DNA of 64,000 nucleotides from Prevotella sp. UBA2754. GTDB lineage: Bacteria; Bacteroidota; Bacteroidia; Bacteroidales; Bacteroidaceae. The translations under genes were made by a program, and so were the position numbers. Below are positions 46,002 through 55,236 of this stretch, in pieces. The stretch spans positions 349,569 through 413,568 of the forward strand of contig DEJG01000026.1 in NCBI GenBank assembly GCA_002353295.1. Direction: 5' to 3'. Position 1 is the stretch's first letter, and every line of letters starts with the position of its first letter. The notes below the pieces were generated by a model. The model made no database searches. It saw only the letters and a program-made list of their open reading frames with translations, and was not told where the DNA came from.

Positions 46002-47422
46002 TCTGGCTGTTGGCTTTTAGCTTTTAGCAATTGACAATAGGTTACAATAGGATGCTTGGCAGCCAGCACATCATCCACTCGTCCGATGGGCGTGTTGTGG
46101 GGTGCCGATTTCACGAGGTCAGGATTCTCTTTGGCTTCCTCCGCTATCTGTCGCATCACACTGATAAAACCGTCAATGGTGTCTTTCGACTCATTCTCGG
46201 TGGGTTCTATCATCAGCGATTCGTGGAACAACAGCGGGAAATAGATGGTGGGTGCATGATAGCCATAGTCGAGCAGTCGCTTGGCCACATCCATGGTGGT
46301 GACGCCTGTCGATTTGTCCTTCAGTCCGTCGAATACGAATTCATGTTTGCACAAGCCCTCAATAGGCAACTCGTAAACATCCTTCAGACACTCCTTAATA
46401 TAATTGGCATTGAGCGTAGCCAACGGTCCCACCTCTTTCATATGCTCTCGACCTAATGAAAGGATATACGCATAGGCGCGCATCACGACGGCAAAGTTAC
46501 CGCTGGAGTAGGGACTGACGTAAGGCAGGAAGGGCTCCAAACCTTTGCGCACTCCTACAGGACCGCTGCCGGGACCACCTCCGCCATGAGGTGTGGAGAA
46601 TGTCTTGTGAAGGTTGATATGCATCACGTCGAAACCCATATCGCCAGGGCGGCAAGCACCTAACATCGGGTTGAGGTTGGCGCCATCGTAATACATCAGT
46701 CCCCCACAGTCATGTATCATCTTGGCAATCCGGGGAATGTCGCGCTCGAAGAGTCCCAAGGTGTTGGGGTTCGTCATCATCATGGCTGCGATGTTTGGGC
46801 CTTCTTGATTTACAAGATTCTCCAGATCTTCCAGATCGACTAACCCATTCTTTGTACTTTTCACTTCCAGAATTTCAAGACCGCAGACCGCTGCTGAGGC
46901 AGGATTCGTGCCGTGTGCTGAATCAGGCACAATAACCTTCGTTCGAGCCTCATCGCCACGCGACTGGTGATAGCCACGGATGACCATCAAGCCCGTCAGC
47001 TCACCATGAGCACCGGCAAAGGGCTTCAAGGTGAAATCAGCTAATCCTGTCAGTTCACATAGGGCTTTCTTCAGCAAAGTGCTGACAGCCTGGGCACCAG
47101 TTGTTGTATCCTTAGGTTGTAAGGGGTGCAGGTTGGCAAACTGGGGTAGGGCAGCCATCTCCTCATTGATTTTCGGATTGTACTTCATGGTGCAAGAGCC
47201 CAACGGATAGAAACCATTATCAACACCGAAATTGTTGGCAGAGAGATTGGTATAGTGGCGCACCACTGTCATCTCGTCACATTCCGGCAGTTGGGCAGCC
47301 TCTTGGCGTTGCATATCAGCAGGGATATCATAGTTGCCAAAACGATTCTTGGGCAGGGAATATCCTTTGCGTCCAGTCTTCGACAGTTCGAAGATAAGAT
47401 TTCCGTATAGTCGATTATTCAT
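45998..47422 (-). CDS. gcvPB: Glycine dehydrogenase (decarboxylating) subunit 2
   Basis: GcvPB is the PLP-binding half of the split glycine cleavage P protein. It is 474 aa from the ATG at 47422, which begins MNNRLYGNLIF and overlaps the gcvPA stop by 8 bp. A longer in-frame extension is unlikely, because it would lie over gcvPA. The PLP-lysine motif is NLHKTFSTPHGGGGPGSGP, with GAHGELTGL and DSAHGTNPASA upstream. The tail LLKAKSQQPE is encoded by GCTAAAA heptamers at 46012-46028. Confidence 0.95.
   Translation of the reverse strand: MNNRLYGNLIFELSKTGRKGYSLPKNRFGNYDIPADMQRQEAAQLPECDEMTVVRHYTNLSANNFGVDNGFYPLGSCTMKYNPKINEEMAALPQFANLHPLQPKDTTTGAQAVSTLLKKALCELTGLADFTLKPFAGAHGELTGLMVIRGYHQSRGDEARTKVIVPDSAHGTNPASAAVCGLEILEVKSTKNGLVDLEDLENLVNQEGPNIAAMMMTNPNTLGLFERDIPRIAKMIHDCGGLMYYDGANLNPMLGACRPGDMGFDVMHINLHKTFSTPHGGGGPGSGPVGVRKGLEPFLPYVSPYSSGNFAVVMRAYAYILSLGREHMKEVGPLATLNANYIKECLKDVYELPIEGLCKHEFVFDGLKDKSTGVTTMDVAKRLLDYGYHAPTIYFPLLFHESLMIEPTENESKDTIDGFISVMRQIAEEAKENPDLVKSAPHNTPIGRVDDVLAAKHPIVTYCQLLKAKSQQPE
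46012..46028 (-). repeat. GCTAAAA heptamer pair at the gcvPB end
   Basis: Two and a half copies of the 7-mer GCTAAAA (coding strand) encode the last residues of GcvPB (LLKAKS), 11 bp before the lpd start. Confidence 0.55.
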
Positions 47423-48743
47423 AGTTGATGCATTTAATGAAGTGGTCAATTTCCTCTTTGGTACGCTTCTCCGTGACAGCAATCATCAGTTGATCATCTG
47501 CTATTTTGATTCCTCCGAAGATGCCTTCTGACTGTAGGCGTTCCAACAATTTGTCAAGATGGCCTTTATAACGTACAACAAACTCGTTGAAGAAGGGTTG
47601 GTCATAAACTAACTCGAATTGACCGGTAGCCAACAGATGCTCGCAGAGATAATGAGCTCCCGCATACGACAGTTGCGCAGCCTCGCGCAGTCCTTCCTTA
47701 CCCATCAGCGACATATAGATGGTGACAAAGAGAGCCATCAGACTCTGGTTGGAACAGATATTCGAGGTGGCTTTCTGTCGGCGGATATGTTGCTCACGGG
47801 CCTGCAATGTCAGCACAAAGGCGCGCTGGTCGCGGCTATCCTTTGTCATGCCTACGATACGGCCCGGCATTTTGCGGATGAGTTTCTCCGTGCAGCACAT
47901 ATAGCCCACGTATGGACCGCCAAACTGCATGGGAATACCCAGTGACTGTCCGTCACCTACCGCAATATCGGCGCCCCATTCACCTGGTGTCTTTAGAACA
48001 GCTAAATCGGCAGCCACACTATCCATCATGAAAAGTCCTTTCTGTTCGTGGATAGCATCCGCAAATCCTGTGTAGTCCTCCACGATGCCATAGTAGTTGG
48101 GCTGTTGAACGAGTACCCCAGCCACTTGATGCTCATGTAGGGAAAGTAAGGATTTTAGATGGGATAGGGAGGTGACGCCATCCTGTTGAGGAATCATCTC
48201 CAATTGGATGCCATGAAAGTGCGCATAGGTCTCAATCACCTTCAATGTCTTAGGGTCGATGGTCTCACTGATGAGGACTATATTCTGCTTCTTGCCGGCA
48301 GCAACAGCCATCATTACAGCCTCAGCAGCAGCTGTAGTACCATCGTACATCGAGGCATTGGAGATATCCATCCCTGTCAGTTCTGCCATCATTGACTGAT
48401 ACTCAAAAATATAATGGAGTGTTCCCTGAGAGATTTCTGCCTGATAAGGGGTGTAACTTGTCAGGAACTCGGAACGGCTGAGCAGTTGGGGAATAACGGC
48501 TGGCATATAATGGTCATAGACACCGGCACCGCCAAAGCAAATCAGTTGCTGATTCTGTGCCCCCAGCTTCTCGAATAACTGGCGCACCTCAATCTCACTC
48601 ATCTGCTCAGGCAATTGATAATCACCATGAAAACGGATCTCATCAGGAATCTCAGCATAGAGGTCGTTGAGGCTCTTGACCCCAACTTTCTCCATCATCG
48701 CCTGAAGATCGTCTTCGGTGTGAGGGAAGTATTTAAACATCAT
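47415..48743 (-). CDS. gcvPA: Glycine dehydrogenase (decarboxylating) subunit 1
   Basis: GcvPA is the non-PLP half of the split P protein. The 442-aa protein begins MMFKYFPHTEDD and carries family segments FGGAGVYDHYMPA, SRSEFLTSYTPYQAEISQGTLH and SNICSNQSLMAL. Two ATG codons (48743 and 48740) are equally possible. An upstream TTG is rejected. It lies 24 bp after gcvH and overlaps gcvPB by 8 bp. Together they form the heterotetrameric P protein that decarboxylates glycine. Confidence 0.95.
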   Translation of the reverse strand: MMFKYFPHTEDDLQAMMEKVGVKSLNDLYAEIPDEIRFHGDYQLPEQMSEIEVRQLFEKLGAQNQQLICFGGAGVYDHYMPAVIPQLLSRSEFLTSYTPYQAEISQGTLHYIFEYQSMMAELTGMDISNASMYDGTTAAAEAVMMAVAAGKKQNIVLISETIDPKTLKVIETYAHFHGIQLEMIPQQDGVTSLSHLKSLLSLHEHQVAGVLVQQPNYYGIVEDYTGFADAIHEQKGLFMMDSVAADLAVLKTPGEWGADIAVGDGQSLGIPMQFGGPYVGYMCCTEKLIRKMPGRIVGMTKDSRDQRAFVLTLQAREQHIRRQKATSNICSNQSLMALFVTIYMSLMGKEGLREAAQLSYAGAHYLCEHLLATGQFELVYDQPFFNEFVVRYKGHLDKLLERLQSEGIFGGIKIADDQLMIAVTEKRTKEEIDHFIKCINYE

Positions 48744-48767
48744 CAAAATATCGTTATGTCGAAAATA

Positions 48768-49148
48768 TTATTTCTCGCAGAAGGCAGCGTAAGCCTTGGC
48801 ATCCATCAGATTGTCGAGCTCAGACTTGTCGCTGATTTCAACCTTGATAATCCAGTTAGCGAAAGCATCCTGATTCACCAGCTCCGGCTGATCGTCGAGG
48901 GCTTCATTCACTTCCACAATAGTACCACTGACTGGCGACATCAAATCGCTGGCAGCTTTGACACTCTCAACGGCACCAAATTCTTCGCCTGCCGTTACCT
49001 CATCATCTACCTCGGGAAGGTCCACATAAACAACATTGCCCAAAGCATTCTGCGCATAGTCGGTGATACCGATATAGCCGAAATTACCTTCCACTCTAAC
49101 ATACTCATGCGACTCGCTGTAATAGAGTCCTTCAATTACTCTTGCCAT
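48768..49148 (-). CDS. gcvH: Glycine cleavage system H protein
   Basis: The 126-aa lipoyl carrier shuttles the aminomethyl group between P, T and L proteins. The lipoylated lysine is K64 in ESVKAASDLMSP. The family's SHEYVRVEGNFGYIGITDYAQ region precedes it. It is situated between gcvT and gcvPA, and the ligase that attaches lipoate is encoded two genes upstream. Confidence 0.97.
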   Translation of the reverse strand: MARVIEGLYYSESHEYVRVEGNFGYIGITDYAQNALGNVVYVDLPEVDDEVTAGEEFGAVESVKAASDLMSPVSGTIVEVNEALDDQPELVNQDAFANWIIKVEISDKSELDNLMDAKAYAAFCEK

Positions 49149-49172
49149 AATATTCTTTTGGTTTTTAGTTAT

Positions 49173-50249
49173 TTATTTCTTGTAATGTTTGTCGTAGAAA
49201 CGTTTTTTGCAGACCGTTCCAGGGAACGTCTTCTTGCGAATCTGGATTTCCACCTCAGTGCCCAGAGCTGCATACTGACTGTCAATCAATGCCATGCAGA
49301 CACTCTTGTCGGTGGAGATGGTGTGATAGCCGGTAGTCACTTCGCCAATCACGTTGCCATCCTTCAGCACCGCATAGCCGTGGCGGGGAATAGCCTTGTC
49401 GTGCAGTTCGATACCTACTAGTTTCTTGTCAACACCTTCAGTCTTCTGGCGTGCAAGCGCTTCTTTGCCGATGAACTCCGCCTTGTCGAGCTTGACGAAG
49501 ATGCCTAAGCCTGCCATGATAGGTGATATATTCTCTGATAGTTCGTCACCATAAAGCGGTAGGCCCACTTCAAAGCGCAAAGTGTCTCGACACCCCAGTC
49601 CACAGGGTTTGACACCTGCTGCCATTAACTGATCCCAATAGCGGCGTATGGCATCAGCTCCTGCATAGATTTCAAAACCATCCTCTCCCGTGTAGCCGGT
49701 TCGCGATACTATCATGTCATCCATGCATTTGAAAGTATAGAAGGTTAGTTCCTTGCATGGAATACGCAGGACTTCCTCCATCACTTTTTCTGCTTCTGGC
49801 CCTTGGATTGCCAGTTCACCATATTGGTCGCTTTGGTGATTCAGCGTGATGTCAAAGCCTTTGGCTTGCTGTTGAATCCATTCCCAGTCCTTATCAATAT
49901 TGGCAGCATTGATAACCAGGAAGAAACGGTCGGTAGCCATCTTATAAACCAGCAGGTCATCGACGACGCCACCATGCTCATAACACATCATGCCATAGAC
50001 AATTTTGCCTTCAGGGATATTACTTACGTCATTGGTGAAGATGTGGTTGACATAGCGTTCAGCCCCCTTGCCGCTGACGAGTACCTCACCCATGTGGCTC
50101 ACGTCAAAGACACCACAGTGCTGGCGCACGGCATTGTGTTCATCAACAATATTGGTGTATTGAATAGGCATGTCGAAACCGCCAAAAGGAGAAATTAATG
50201 CTCCAAGCGCTACATGCTTGTCATAGAGACAGGTTCGTTTGTTGTCCAT
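49173..50249 (-). CDS. gcvT: Glycine cleavage system T protein (aminomethyltransferase)
   Basis: GcvT releases ammonia from the H-protein intermediate and passes the methylene to tetrahydrofolate. It is 358 aa, the usual length. FGGFDMPIQY, DVSHMGEV, TNDVSNI and the folate-site GYTGEDGFEIY are all present. It lies 8 bp after lplA and 24 bp before gcvH. Confidence 0.96.
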   Translation of the reverse strand: MDNKRTCLYDKHVALGALISPFGGFDMPIQYTNIVDEHNAVRQHCGVFDVSHMGEVLVSGKGAERYVNHIFTNDVSNIPEGKIVYGMMCYEHGGVVDDLLVYKMATDRFFLVINAANIDKDWEWIQQQAKGFDITLNHQSDQYGELAIQGPEAEKVMEEVLRIPCKELTFYTFKCMDDMIVSRTGYTGEDGFEIYAGADAIRRYWDQLMAAGVKPCGLGCRDTLRFEVGLPLYGDELSENISPIMAGLGIFVKLDKAEFIGKEALARQKTEGVDKKLVGIELHDKAIPRHGYAVLKDGNVIGEVTTGYHTISTDKSVCMALIDSQYAALGTEVEIQIRKKTFPGTVCKKRFYDKHYKK

Positions 50250-50257
50250 AGTTGTTT

Positions 50258-51229
50258 TTATTTAGTTAGTAATAATATAAAATCGGTTTTCATTAAGTTC
50301 ATAATAATATCGTCAATGCGGTCAGGCAGGATACGGCTGATAGCCCCATCTTCCAGCGGTACTCCTTTTAGTTTGTTGAGCAATCCGTTATCCAAATCGC
50401 CAATGAGGAAGAAATCACCCATCAGATTGATACTCTTGATGATGCCGTTCTTCAATTCTATGCGAGCCTCAAACTCACCAACGCCTTCTATCCTTCGTTT
50501 CTTGACAATTGTGTAGCGCGGATTCTTGCCGTAGATGAATTCATCAGACAGATACTCTTGTTCCATATTTTCTATCTGACGCACGTCCTGCTGGGTAAGC
50601 ACTACATCTTTTTCGCAGAGATGATCGTGCACGTATTGCTTAAACTCAGGCAACGTGAGCTTGATGTAATTTTTTAGAAAATCTACACGCTGGTGGATGC
50701 TCCTCACCCCTTTCGAGATAAGTTTGGTGTCAGGTGGGGTGATAGCTCCTGCCATATTGAGCATATCTGTGTCGTAGAGCATCGTCCCGTGCACAATGCT
50801 ATGACCGGAAATCTTGTAGAAAGCATTTCCAGATACTTTTTTGTTGCCGACCATCACGTCGTTACGACCTGATGGCGAAGCGTCAACACCCAGTCGTTGA
50901 AGGGTGTTGACCACCATATTAATATATCGGTTGAAGGTGAAACCTACCTGTTCTTCCGTCGTGATATATGAGAACATCACATTATTCATGTCGGCATACA
51001 CACATCCGCCCCCACTTTTACGCCGATAGGTTTGGATATGGTGTTTCCGACAGAATTCCAGATTGACCTCGTTTTCTATCAATTGATTGCGGCCGAAGAT
51101 TACACTCGGCTCTACCTGCCACATGAAAAAACAGTCGTCCGCCTTCACGTTTTTGGCAACATACTCCTCCATAGCAAGATAAAAGGAGAGTCGGCGAACC
51201 TGCTTGTCTGGCAGTGCAATGTATAGCAT
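50258..51229 (-). CDS. lplA: Lipoate-protein ligase A
   Basis: LplA activates lipoate with ATP and attaches it to the lysine of lipoyl proteins such as GcvH. The 323-aa protein has RRKSGGGCVYADMNN (the RRxSGGGxVxxD lipoate-binding signature), GNKKVSGNAF with the catalytic lysine region, and a C-terminal accessory domain. It is placed between nadB (28 bp) and gcvT (8 bp), so it most likely serves the glycine cleavage system. Confidence 0.93.
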   Translation of the reverse strand: MLYIALPDKQVRRLSFYLAMEEYVAKNVKADDCFFMWQVEPSVIFGRNQLIENEVNLEFCRKHHIQTYRRKSGGGCVYADMNNVMFSYITTEEQVGFTFNRYINMVVNTLQRLGVDASPSGRNDVMVGNKKVSGNAFYKISGHSIVHGTMLYDTDMLNMAGAITPPDTKLISKGVRSIHQRVDFLKNYIKLTLPEFKQYVHDHLCEKDVVLTQQDVRQIENMEQEYLSDEFIYGKNPRYTIVKKRRIEGVGEFEARIELKNGIIKSINLMGDFFLIGDLDNGLLNKLKGVPLEDGAISRILPDRIDDIIMNLMKTDFILLLTK

Positions 51230-51257
51230 AGATGATCAATTGTAGGTTGCTTGTTGT

Positions 51258-52847
51258 TTATTTCTTATCGTAGGCATGCAGCGGATAGTCGGTCGTGAAG
51301 TGTAGTCCACGGCATTCTTTGCGCTCCAACGCCCAACGGGTAATGAGATAACCCACATTAATCATATTACGGAGTTCACAGATGTCGCGACTGGCTTTCA
51401 CACGCTTGAAGAGACGCTCTGTCTCCTCGTAGAGCATGTCGAGACGGTCCCAGGCACGGTGCAGACGGAGGTCTGAACGCACGATGCCCACATAGTTGGA
51501 CATAATCTGCGTCACCTCTTTCACCGATTGGGTGATGAGCACCTTCTCCTCATTAGTCATCGTACCCTCATCGTTCCATTCCGGCACGTCGAGATTGAAG
51601 TCATATTCATCGATATGTTGCAATGAATGCTTGGCAGCTGTGTCGGCATAAACAACAGCCTCAATCAACGAGTTGGAAGCCAGTCGGTTACCACCGTGCA
51701 AACCAGTGCAAGAGCATTCGCCAAGGGCATAAAGCCGTTCAATACTCGATTGTCCGTTCAGATCCACTTTGATACCACCGCACATATAGTGGGCAGCAGG
51801 GCGCACGGGAATGTAATCGGTAGTGATGTCAATGCCCATTGATAGGCATTTCTGGTAGATATTGGGGAAGTGGTGACGAGTCTCCTCAGCAGGCTTGTGG
51901 GTAACGTCCAGACAGACATGGTCAATACCATGAATCTTCATCTCCTTGTCAATAGCGCGAGCCACGATATCGCGAGGAGCCAAAGAGAGACGTTCGTCAT
52001 ATTTTTCCATGAAGGTTTCTCCGTTGGGTAATTTCAGGATACCGCCATAGCCACGCATGGCCTCCGTGATAAGATAGGCTGGATGCGTCTCGTTGGGATT
52101 ATGCAGTACCGTGGGATGGAACTGCACAAATTCCATGTCGGCAACAGTACCTTTTGCACGATATACCATGGCAATACCGTCACCAGTGGCAATGACAGGA
52201 TTTGAGGTGGTGAGGTATACAGCTCCACAGCCACCCGTACACATCACAGTCACTTTGGCGAGATAGGTATCTACTTTGGGCTTCTTGGGGTTTAGCACGT
52301 AGGCTCCATAGCATTGGATATGCGGAGAGCGCCGGGTGATACGAACACCGAGATGGTGCTGTGTGATAATCTCCACGGCAAAATGATTCTCTTTGATGTC
52401 GATATTGGGATGATTGCGCACAGCCTCCATCAGTCCGCGCTGGATCTCAGCACCCGTATCGTCGGCATGGTGAAGAATACGGAATTCAGAGTGCCCGCCC
52501 TCACGGTGCAGGTCGAACTGCCCATCATCCTGCTTGTCGAAGTTCACGCCCCAGTTGACGAGCTCTTCAATCTGGCTGGGGGCGTTACGCACCACCTGTT
52601 CTACGGCCTTGCGGTCACTGATATAATCACCTGCAATGATGGTATCGGCTATATGTTTGTCGAAAGTGTCCACTTTCAGGTTGGTCACACTGGCTACACC
52701 ACCTTGTGCAAACGATGTATTTGCTTCGTCTAGCGATGTCTTACATATCATACATACCTTACCTTTGTTCGCACGGGCTATCTTCAAAGCGTAGCTCATA
52801 CCAGCTACACCAGCACCAATCACTAAGAAATCGTATTTGTAAACCAT
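51258..52847 (-). CDS. nadB: L-aspartate oxidase
   Basis: NadB oxidises L-aspartate to iminoaspartate, the first step of de novo NAD synthesis. The ATG at 52847 gives 529 aa beginning MVYKYDFLVIGAGVAGMSYAL, the FAD-binding fold. A longer in-frame ORF reaching 53087 would overlap dacB and its promoter and has no homology, so I reject it. Other features are SFAQGGVASV, HREGGHSEFRILH, the active-site RPAAHYMCGGI and GECSCTGLHGGNRLASNSL. No nadA or nadC lies nearby. It heads the lplA-gcv-lpd run, an unusual linkage. Confidence 0.95.
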   Translation of the reverse strand: MVYKYDFLVIGAGVAGMSYALKIARANKGKVCMICKTSLDEANTSFAQGGVASVTNLKVDTFDKHIADTIIAGDYISDRKAVEQVVRNAPSQIEELVNWGVNFDKQDDGQFDLHREGGHSEFRILHHADDTGAEIQRGLMEAVRNHPNIDIKENHFAVEIITQHHLGVRITRRSPHIQCYGAYVLNPKKPKVDTYLAKVTVMCTGGCGAVYLTTSNPVIATGDGIAMVYRAKGTVADMEFVQFHPTVLHNPNETHPAYLITEAMRGYGGILKLPNGETFMEKYDERLSLAPRDIVARAIDKEMKIHGIDHVCLDVTHKPAEETRHHFPNIYQKCLSMGIDITTDYIPVRPAAHYMCGGIKVDLNGQSSIERLYALGECSCTGLHGGNRLASNSLIEAVVYADTAAKHSLQHIDEYDFNLDVPEWNDEGTMTNEEKVLITQSVKEVTQIMSNYVGIVRSDLRLHRAWDRLDMLYEETERLFKRVKASRDICELRNMINVGYLITRWALERKECRGLHFTTDYPLHAYDKK

Positions 52848-52867
52848 AGTAGTAGTAAATAATGCTG

Positions 52868-52905
52868 CAAAGATAATCATTTTAAATAAAAAAACATTAT
52901 CTTTG
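52868..52905. promoter_or_regulatory. Divergent promoters for nadB (-) and dacB (+)
   Basis: TATCTTTG reads leftward at 52868-52875, 20 bp before nadB. A second TATCTTTG reads rightward at 52898-52905, 9 bp before the dacB ATG at 52915. The elements are TAnnTTTG -7 sequences. Confidence 0.75.
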
Positions 52906-52914
52906 CACAAAATT

Positions 52915-54126
52915 ATGGAAAGACTTAAGATTTTATTTTTATTTTTTGCCTTTTCCGTTGGCATGTGTGCCCAAACGGAAGAAACAGATACTTTCTGTGT
53001 TGATACCGTTGAAGTATTGCCTTGGCCGCAGAATATCCAGTATCGGCTTGATTCGCTCTCACAACTGAAGATGTTTGAGACATCCATGTTAGGTATGGTG
53101 GTTTACGACCTTACCGCTGATTCTGTGTTATATAAGGTGAACGAGCGACAGGCTATGCGTCCTGCCTCTACGATGAAACTGGTAACTGCTATTGCTGCAC
53201 TCGACCGTTTAGGGGGAGCTTATCAATTCCGAACCCAACTATATTATACTGGTGAAGTAAAGGACAGTACGCTCTATGGAGATTTGTATTGTGTGGGGGG
53301 ATTTGATCCGGCGTTTGACAAGGACGACTTACGTGCTTTCGTTGAGAGTGTCAGTAATTTGGGCGTGGATACTATACGAGGACGAATCATCACTGACCGT
53401 TCTTTTAAAGATGAGGACCTGTTAGGTGAAGGATGGTGTTGGGATGATGACAATCCTAAGATTTCTCCTCTCTCTCTTGGGCGCGATATTGATTTCCTGG
53501 ACCATTTTTTCAGAGCTCTATGTAATAAGGATATCGTCATGGATGTGCGACTCTCAGAAGGAACGCTCCCTGATGATGGCAGAATACTTTGTACCCGCAC
53601 GCACACGATGGATCAGGTCTTGCAGCGTATGATGAAGATGAGCGATAATTTTTATGCTGAGGCTATGTTCTATCAGATAGCCAGTTCTACAGGGCGTCGC
53701 CCTGCTAAGGCGAAAGACGCAGCAGGGGTTATCCGACAGCTGATCCAGAAGGTGGGTAATGGCAAGAATCCCTATCGCATAGCCGATGGCAGCGGCTTGT
53801 CGCTTTATAATTATGTGACACCGGAATTGGAAATGCGTCTGTTGCGCTATGCTTATCGCAATGCCAATATTTACGAACATTTGCTGCCTTCTCTGCCGAT
53901 AGCTGGCAGGGATGGTACGCTGAAAACACGTATGAAGCATACTTTCGCAGAAGAGAATGTGAAAGCCAAGACTGGTACCGTGACGGGCATATCAGCACTG
54001 GCTGGCTATTGCACCGCAGCCAATGGTCATCAGTTATGTTTTTCGATTATTAACCAGGGCATCATGAAATCGGATACGGGCCGAAATTTCCAGGATAAGG
54101 TTTGTGATGCGCTTTGTGCTCCATAA
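52915..54126 (+). CDS. dacB: D-alanyl-D-alanine carboxypeptidase/endopeptidase (PBP4, family S13)
   Basis: This periplasmic enzyme trims or opens peptidoglycan crosslinks. It is 403 aa, with a signal peptide (residues 1-19, ending GMCA). The serine motif STMK is at 85-88 (catalytic serine S85), SDNFYAEAM supplies the SxN motif, and KTGTVTG the KTG motif. It is shorter than E. coli DacB (477 aa). The short insert between the serine and SxN motifs explains this. mscS starts 3 bp after its stop. Confidence 0.93.
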   Translation: MERLKILFLFFAFSVGMCAQTEETDTFCVDTVEVLPWPQNIQYRLDSLSQLKMFETSMLGMVVYDLTADSVLYKVNERQAMRPASTMKLVTAIAALDRLGGAYQFRTQLYYTGEVKDSTLYGDLYCVGGFDPAFDKDDLRAFVESVSNLGVDTIRGRIITDRSFKDEDLLGEGWCWDDDNPKISPLSLGRDIDFLDHFFRALCNKDIVMDVRLSEGTLPDDGRILCTRTHTMDQVLQRMMKMSDNFYAEAMFYQIASSTGRRPAKAKDAAGVIRQLIQKVGNGKNPYRIADGSGLSLYNYVTPELEMRLLRYAYRNANIYEHLLPSLPIAGRDGTLKTRMKHTFAEENVKAKTGTVTGISALAGYCTAANGHQLCFSIINQGIMKSDTGRNFQDKVCDALCAP

Positions 54127-54129
54127 GTG

Positions 54130-55236
54130 ATGAATGAGATAAAAGAAATGGTTGAGCAATTGCTCATACAGGCAGGTCTGTCAGTAGACGCAGCCTCAGT
54201 GACGCGTCACCTCGTACTGGTCATAGGGACTATCCTTTTGGCCTGGTTCGTTGGATGGTTGTTTAAATTACTGATTCCATGGGTTGTAAAATTCACCAGG
54301 AAAACAGATTATAAATGGGATGATGTGGTACTGAACGAACAGGTGCTTCGCGCAGCCTGTCAGATTGTACCTGCTATTGTGATATGGATATTACTGCCCT
54401 CTGTCTTTGAAGAATATCCTACAGCCCACGAAGTGTTGTCTCGTTTGACGGCTATCTATATCACCGTCATGAGTGTGCGACTGGTCAGCAAGATGATTGA
54501 CTCGCTGAAACAGCTGGACAATGGAACACGTACAGCCAGGCAACAATATATGTACACGATTTGTGGCGTGTTGAAAATCATCATGTATTTTGTGGCCACC
54601 ATTATTGTCATTGCCATTATAGTCGATAAGGATCCGTCCACCTTACTTGCAGGATTAGGTGCCGCATCAGCTATTCTGATGTTGGCCTTTCAGGATACCA
54701 TCAAAGGATTGGTGGCAGGTATTCGGCTGACGTCTAATGATATGGTACGGGTGGGCGATCGTATTACAGTACCTACGGCTGGGGCTGACGGTATAGTAGA
54801 GGAAATTACCTTAACCACAGTGAAGGTGCGTAATTTCGACAACACCATTATTACTGTTACCCCTCAGACGCTGGTCGATGGTTCGTTCCAAAACTGGAAA
54901 GGAATGGCAGAGAATGCAGGGCGCCGAGCTATCAGAAAGTTTTATGTCGATTTCCGTTCGCTGACACTCGACGAGGAAGGCGTTCCTAATCTGACCCGCT
55001 ACCGTGAGCATATGGAGCAATGGCTCTCGCAGCATGAAAAGGTAATGGGCGATAAACCTATTTTGGTACACCAACTGGATGCTACGCCAACAGGTCTTCC
55101 TGTTGAGTTCGTGTTTTGGTTGAAAGACCAGGCAGCTATCCCTTATGAACATGGCATCTCTGAAATCATGGAGTATGCCTATGCAGAGGCAGCTGTCTTT
55201 GGACTGCGTGTTTATCAGCAATTTCCTGAGCAATAG
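54130..55236 (+). CDS. MscS-family mechanosensitive channel
   Basis: A 368-aa small-conductance mechanosensitive channel family protein. Several N-terminal helices precede the pore helix and the conserved LAFQDTIKGLVAGIRLTSNDMVRVGDRI segment, which links the last membrane helix with the cytoplasmic beta domain. VEEITLTTVKVRNFDNTIITVTPQ follows, as is typical. It relieves pressure after osmotic downshock. An in-frame GTG lies 3 bp upstream, but the ATG is preferred. Its last 22 bp overlap the end of a convergent LytTR gene. Confidence 0.92.
   Translation: MNEIKEMVEQLLIQAGLSVDAASVTRHLVLVIGTILLAWFVGWLFKLLIPWVVKFTRKTDYKWDDVVLNEQVLRAACQIVPAIVIWILLPSVFEEYPTAHEVLSRLTAIYITVMSVRLVSKMIDSLKQLDNGTRTARQQYMYTICGVLKIIMYFVATIIVIAIIVDKDPSTLLAGLGAASAILMLAFQDTIKGLVAGIRLTSNDMVRVGDRITVPTAGADGIVEEITLTTVKVRNFDNTIITVTPQTLVDGSFQNWKGMAENAGRRAIRKFYVDFRSLTLDEEGVPNLTRYREHMEQWLSQHEKVMGDKPILVHQLDATPTGLPVEFVFWLKDQAAIPYEHGISEIMEYAYAEAAVFGLRVYQQFPEQ

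Noticed and set aside
52848..52914. Glycine riboswitch upstream of the nadB-gcv run
   Set aside because: The nadB leader is about 15-20 nt, too short for a glycine aptamer, and no such sequence is seen in the gaps before lplA, gcvT or gcvPA.
52848..53087. N-terminal extension of nadB by 80 residues
   Set aside because: It would cover the dacB promoter and start. The conserved FAD-binding sequence begins right after the ATG at 52847.
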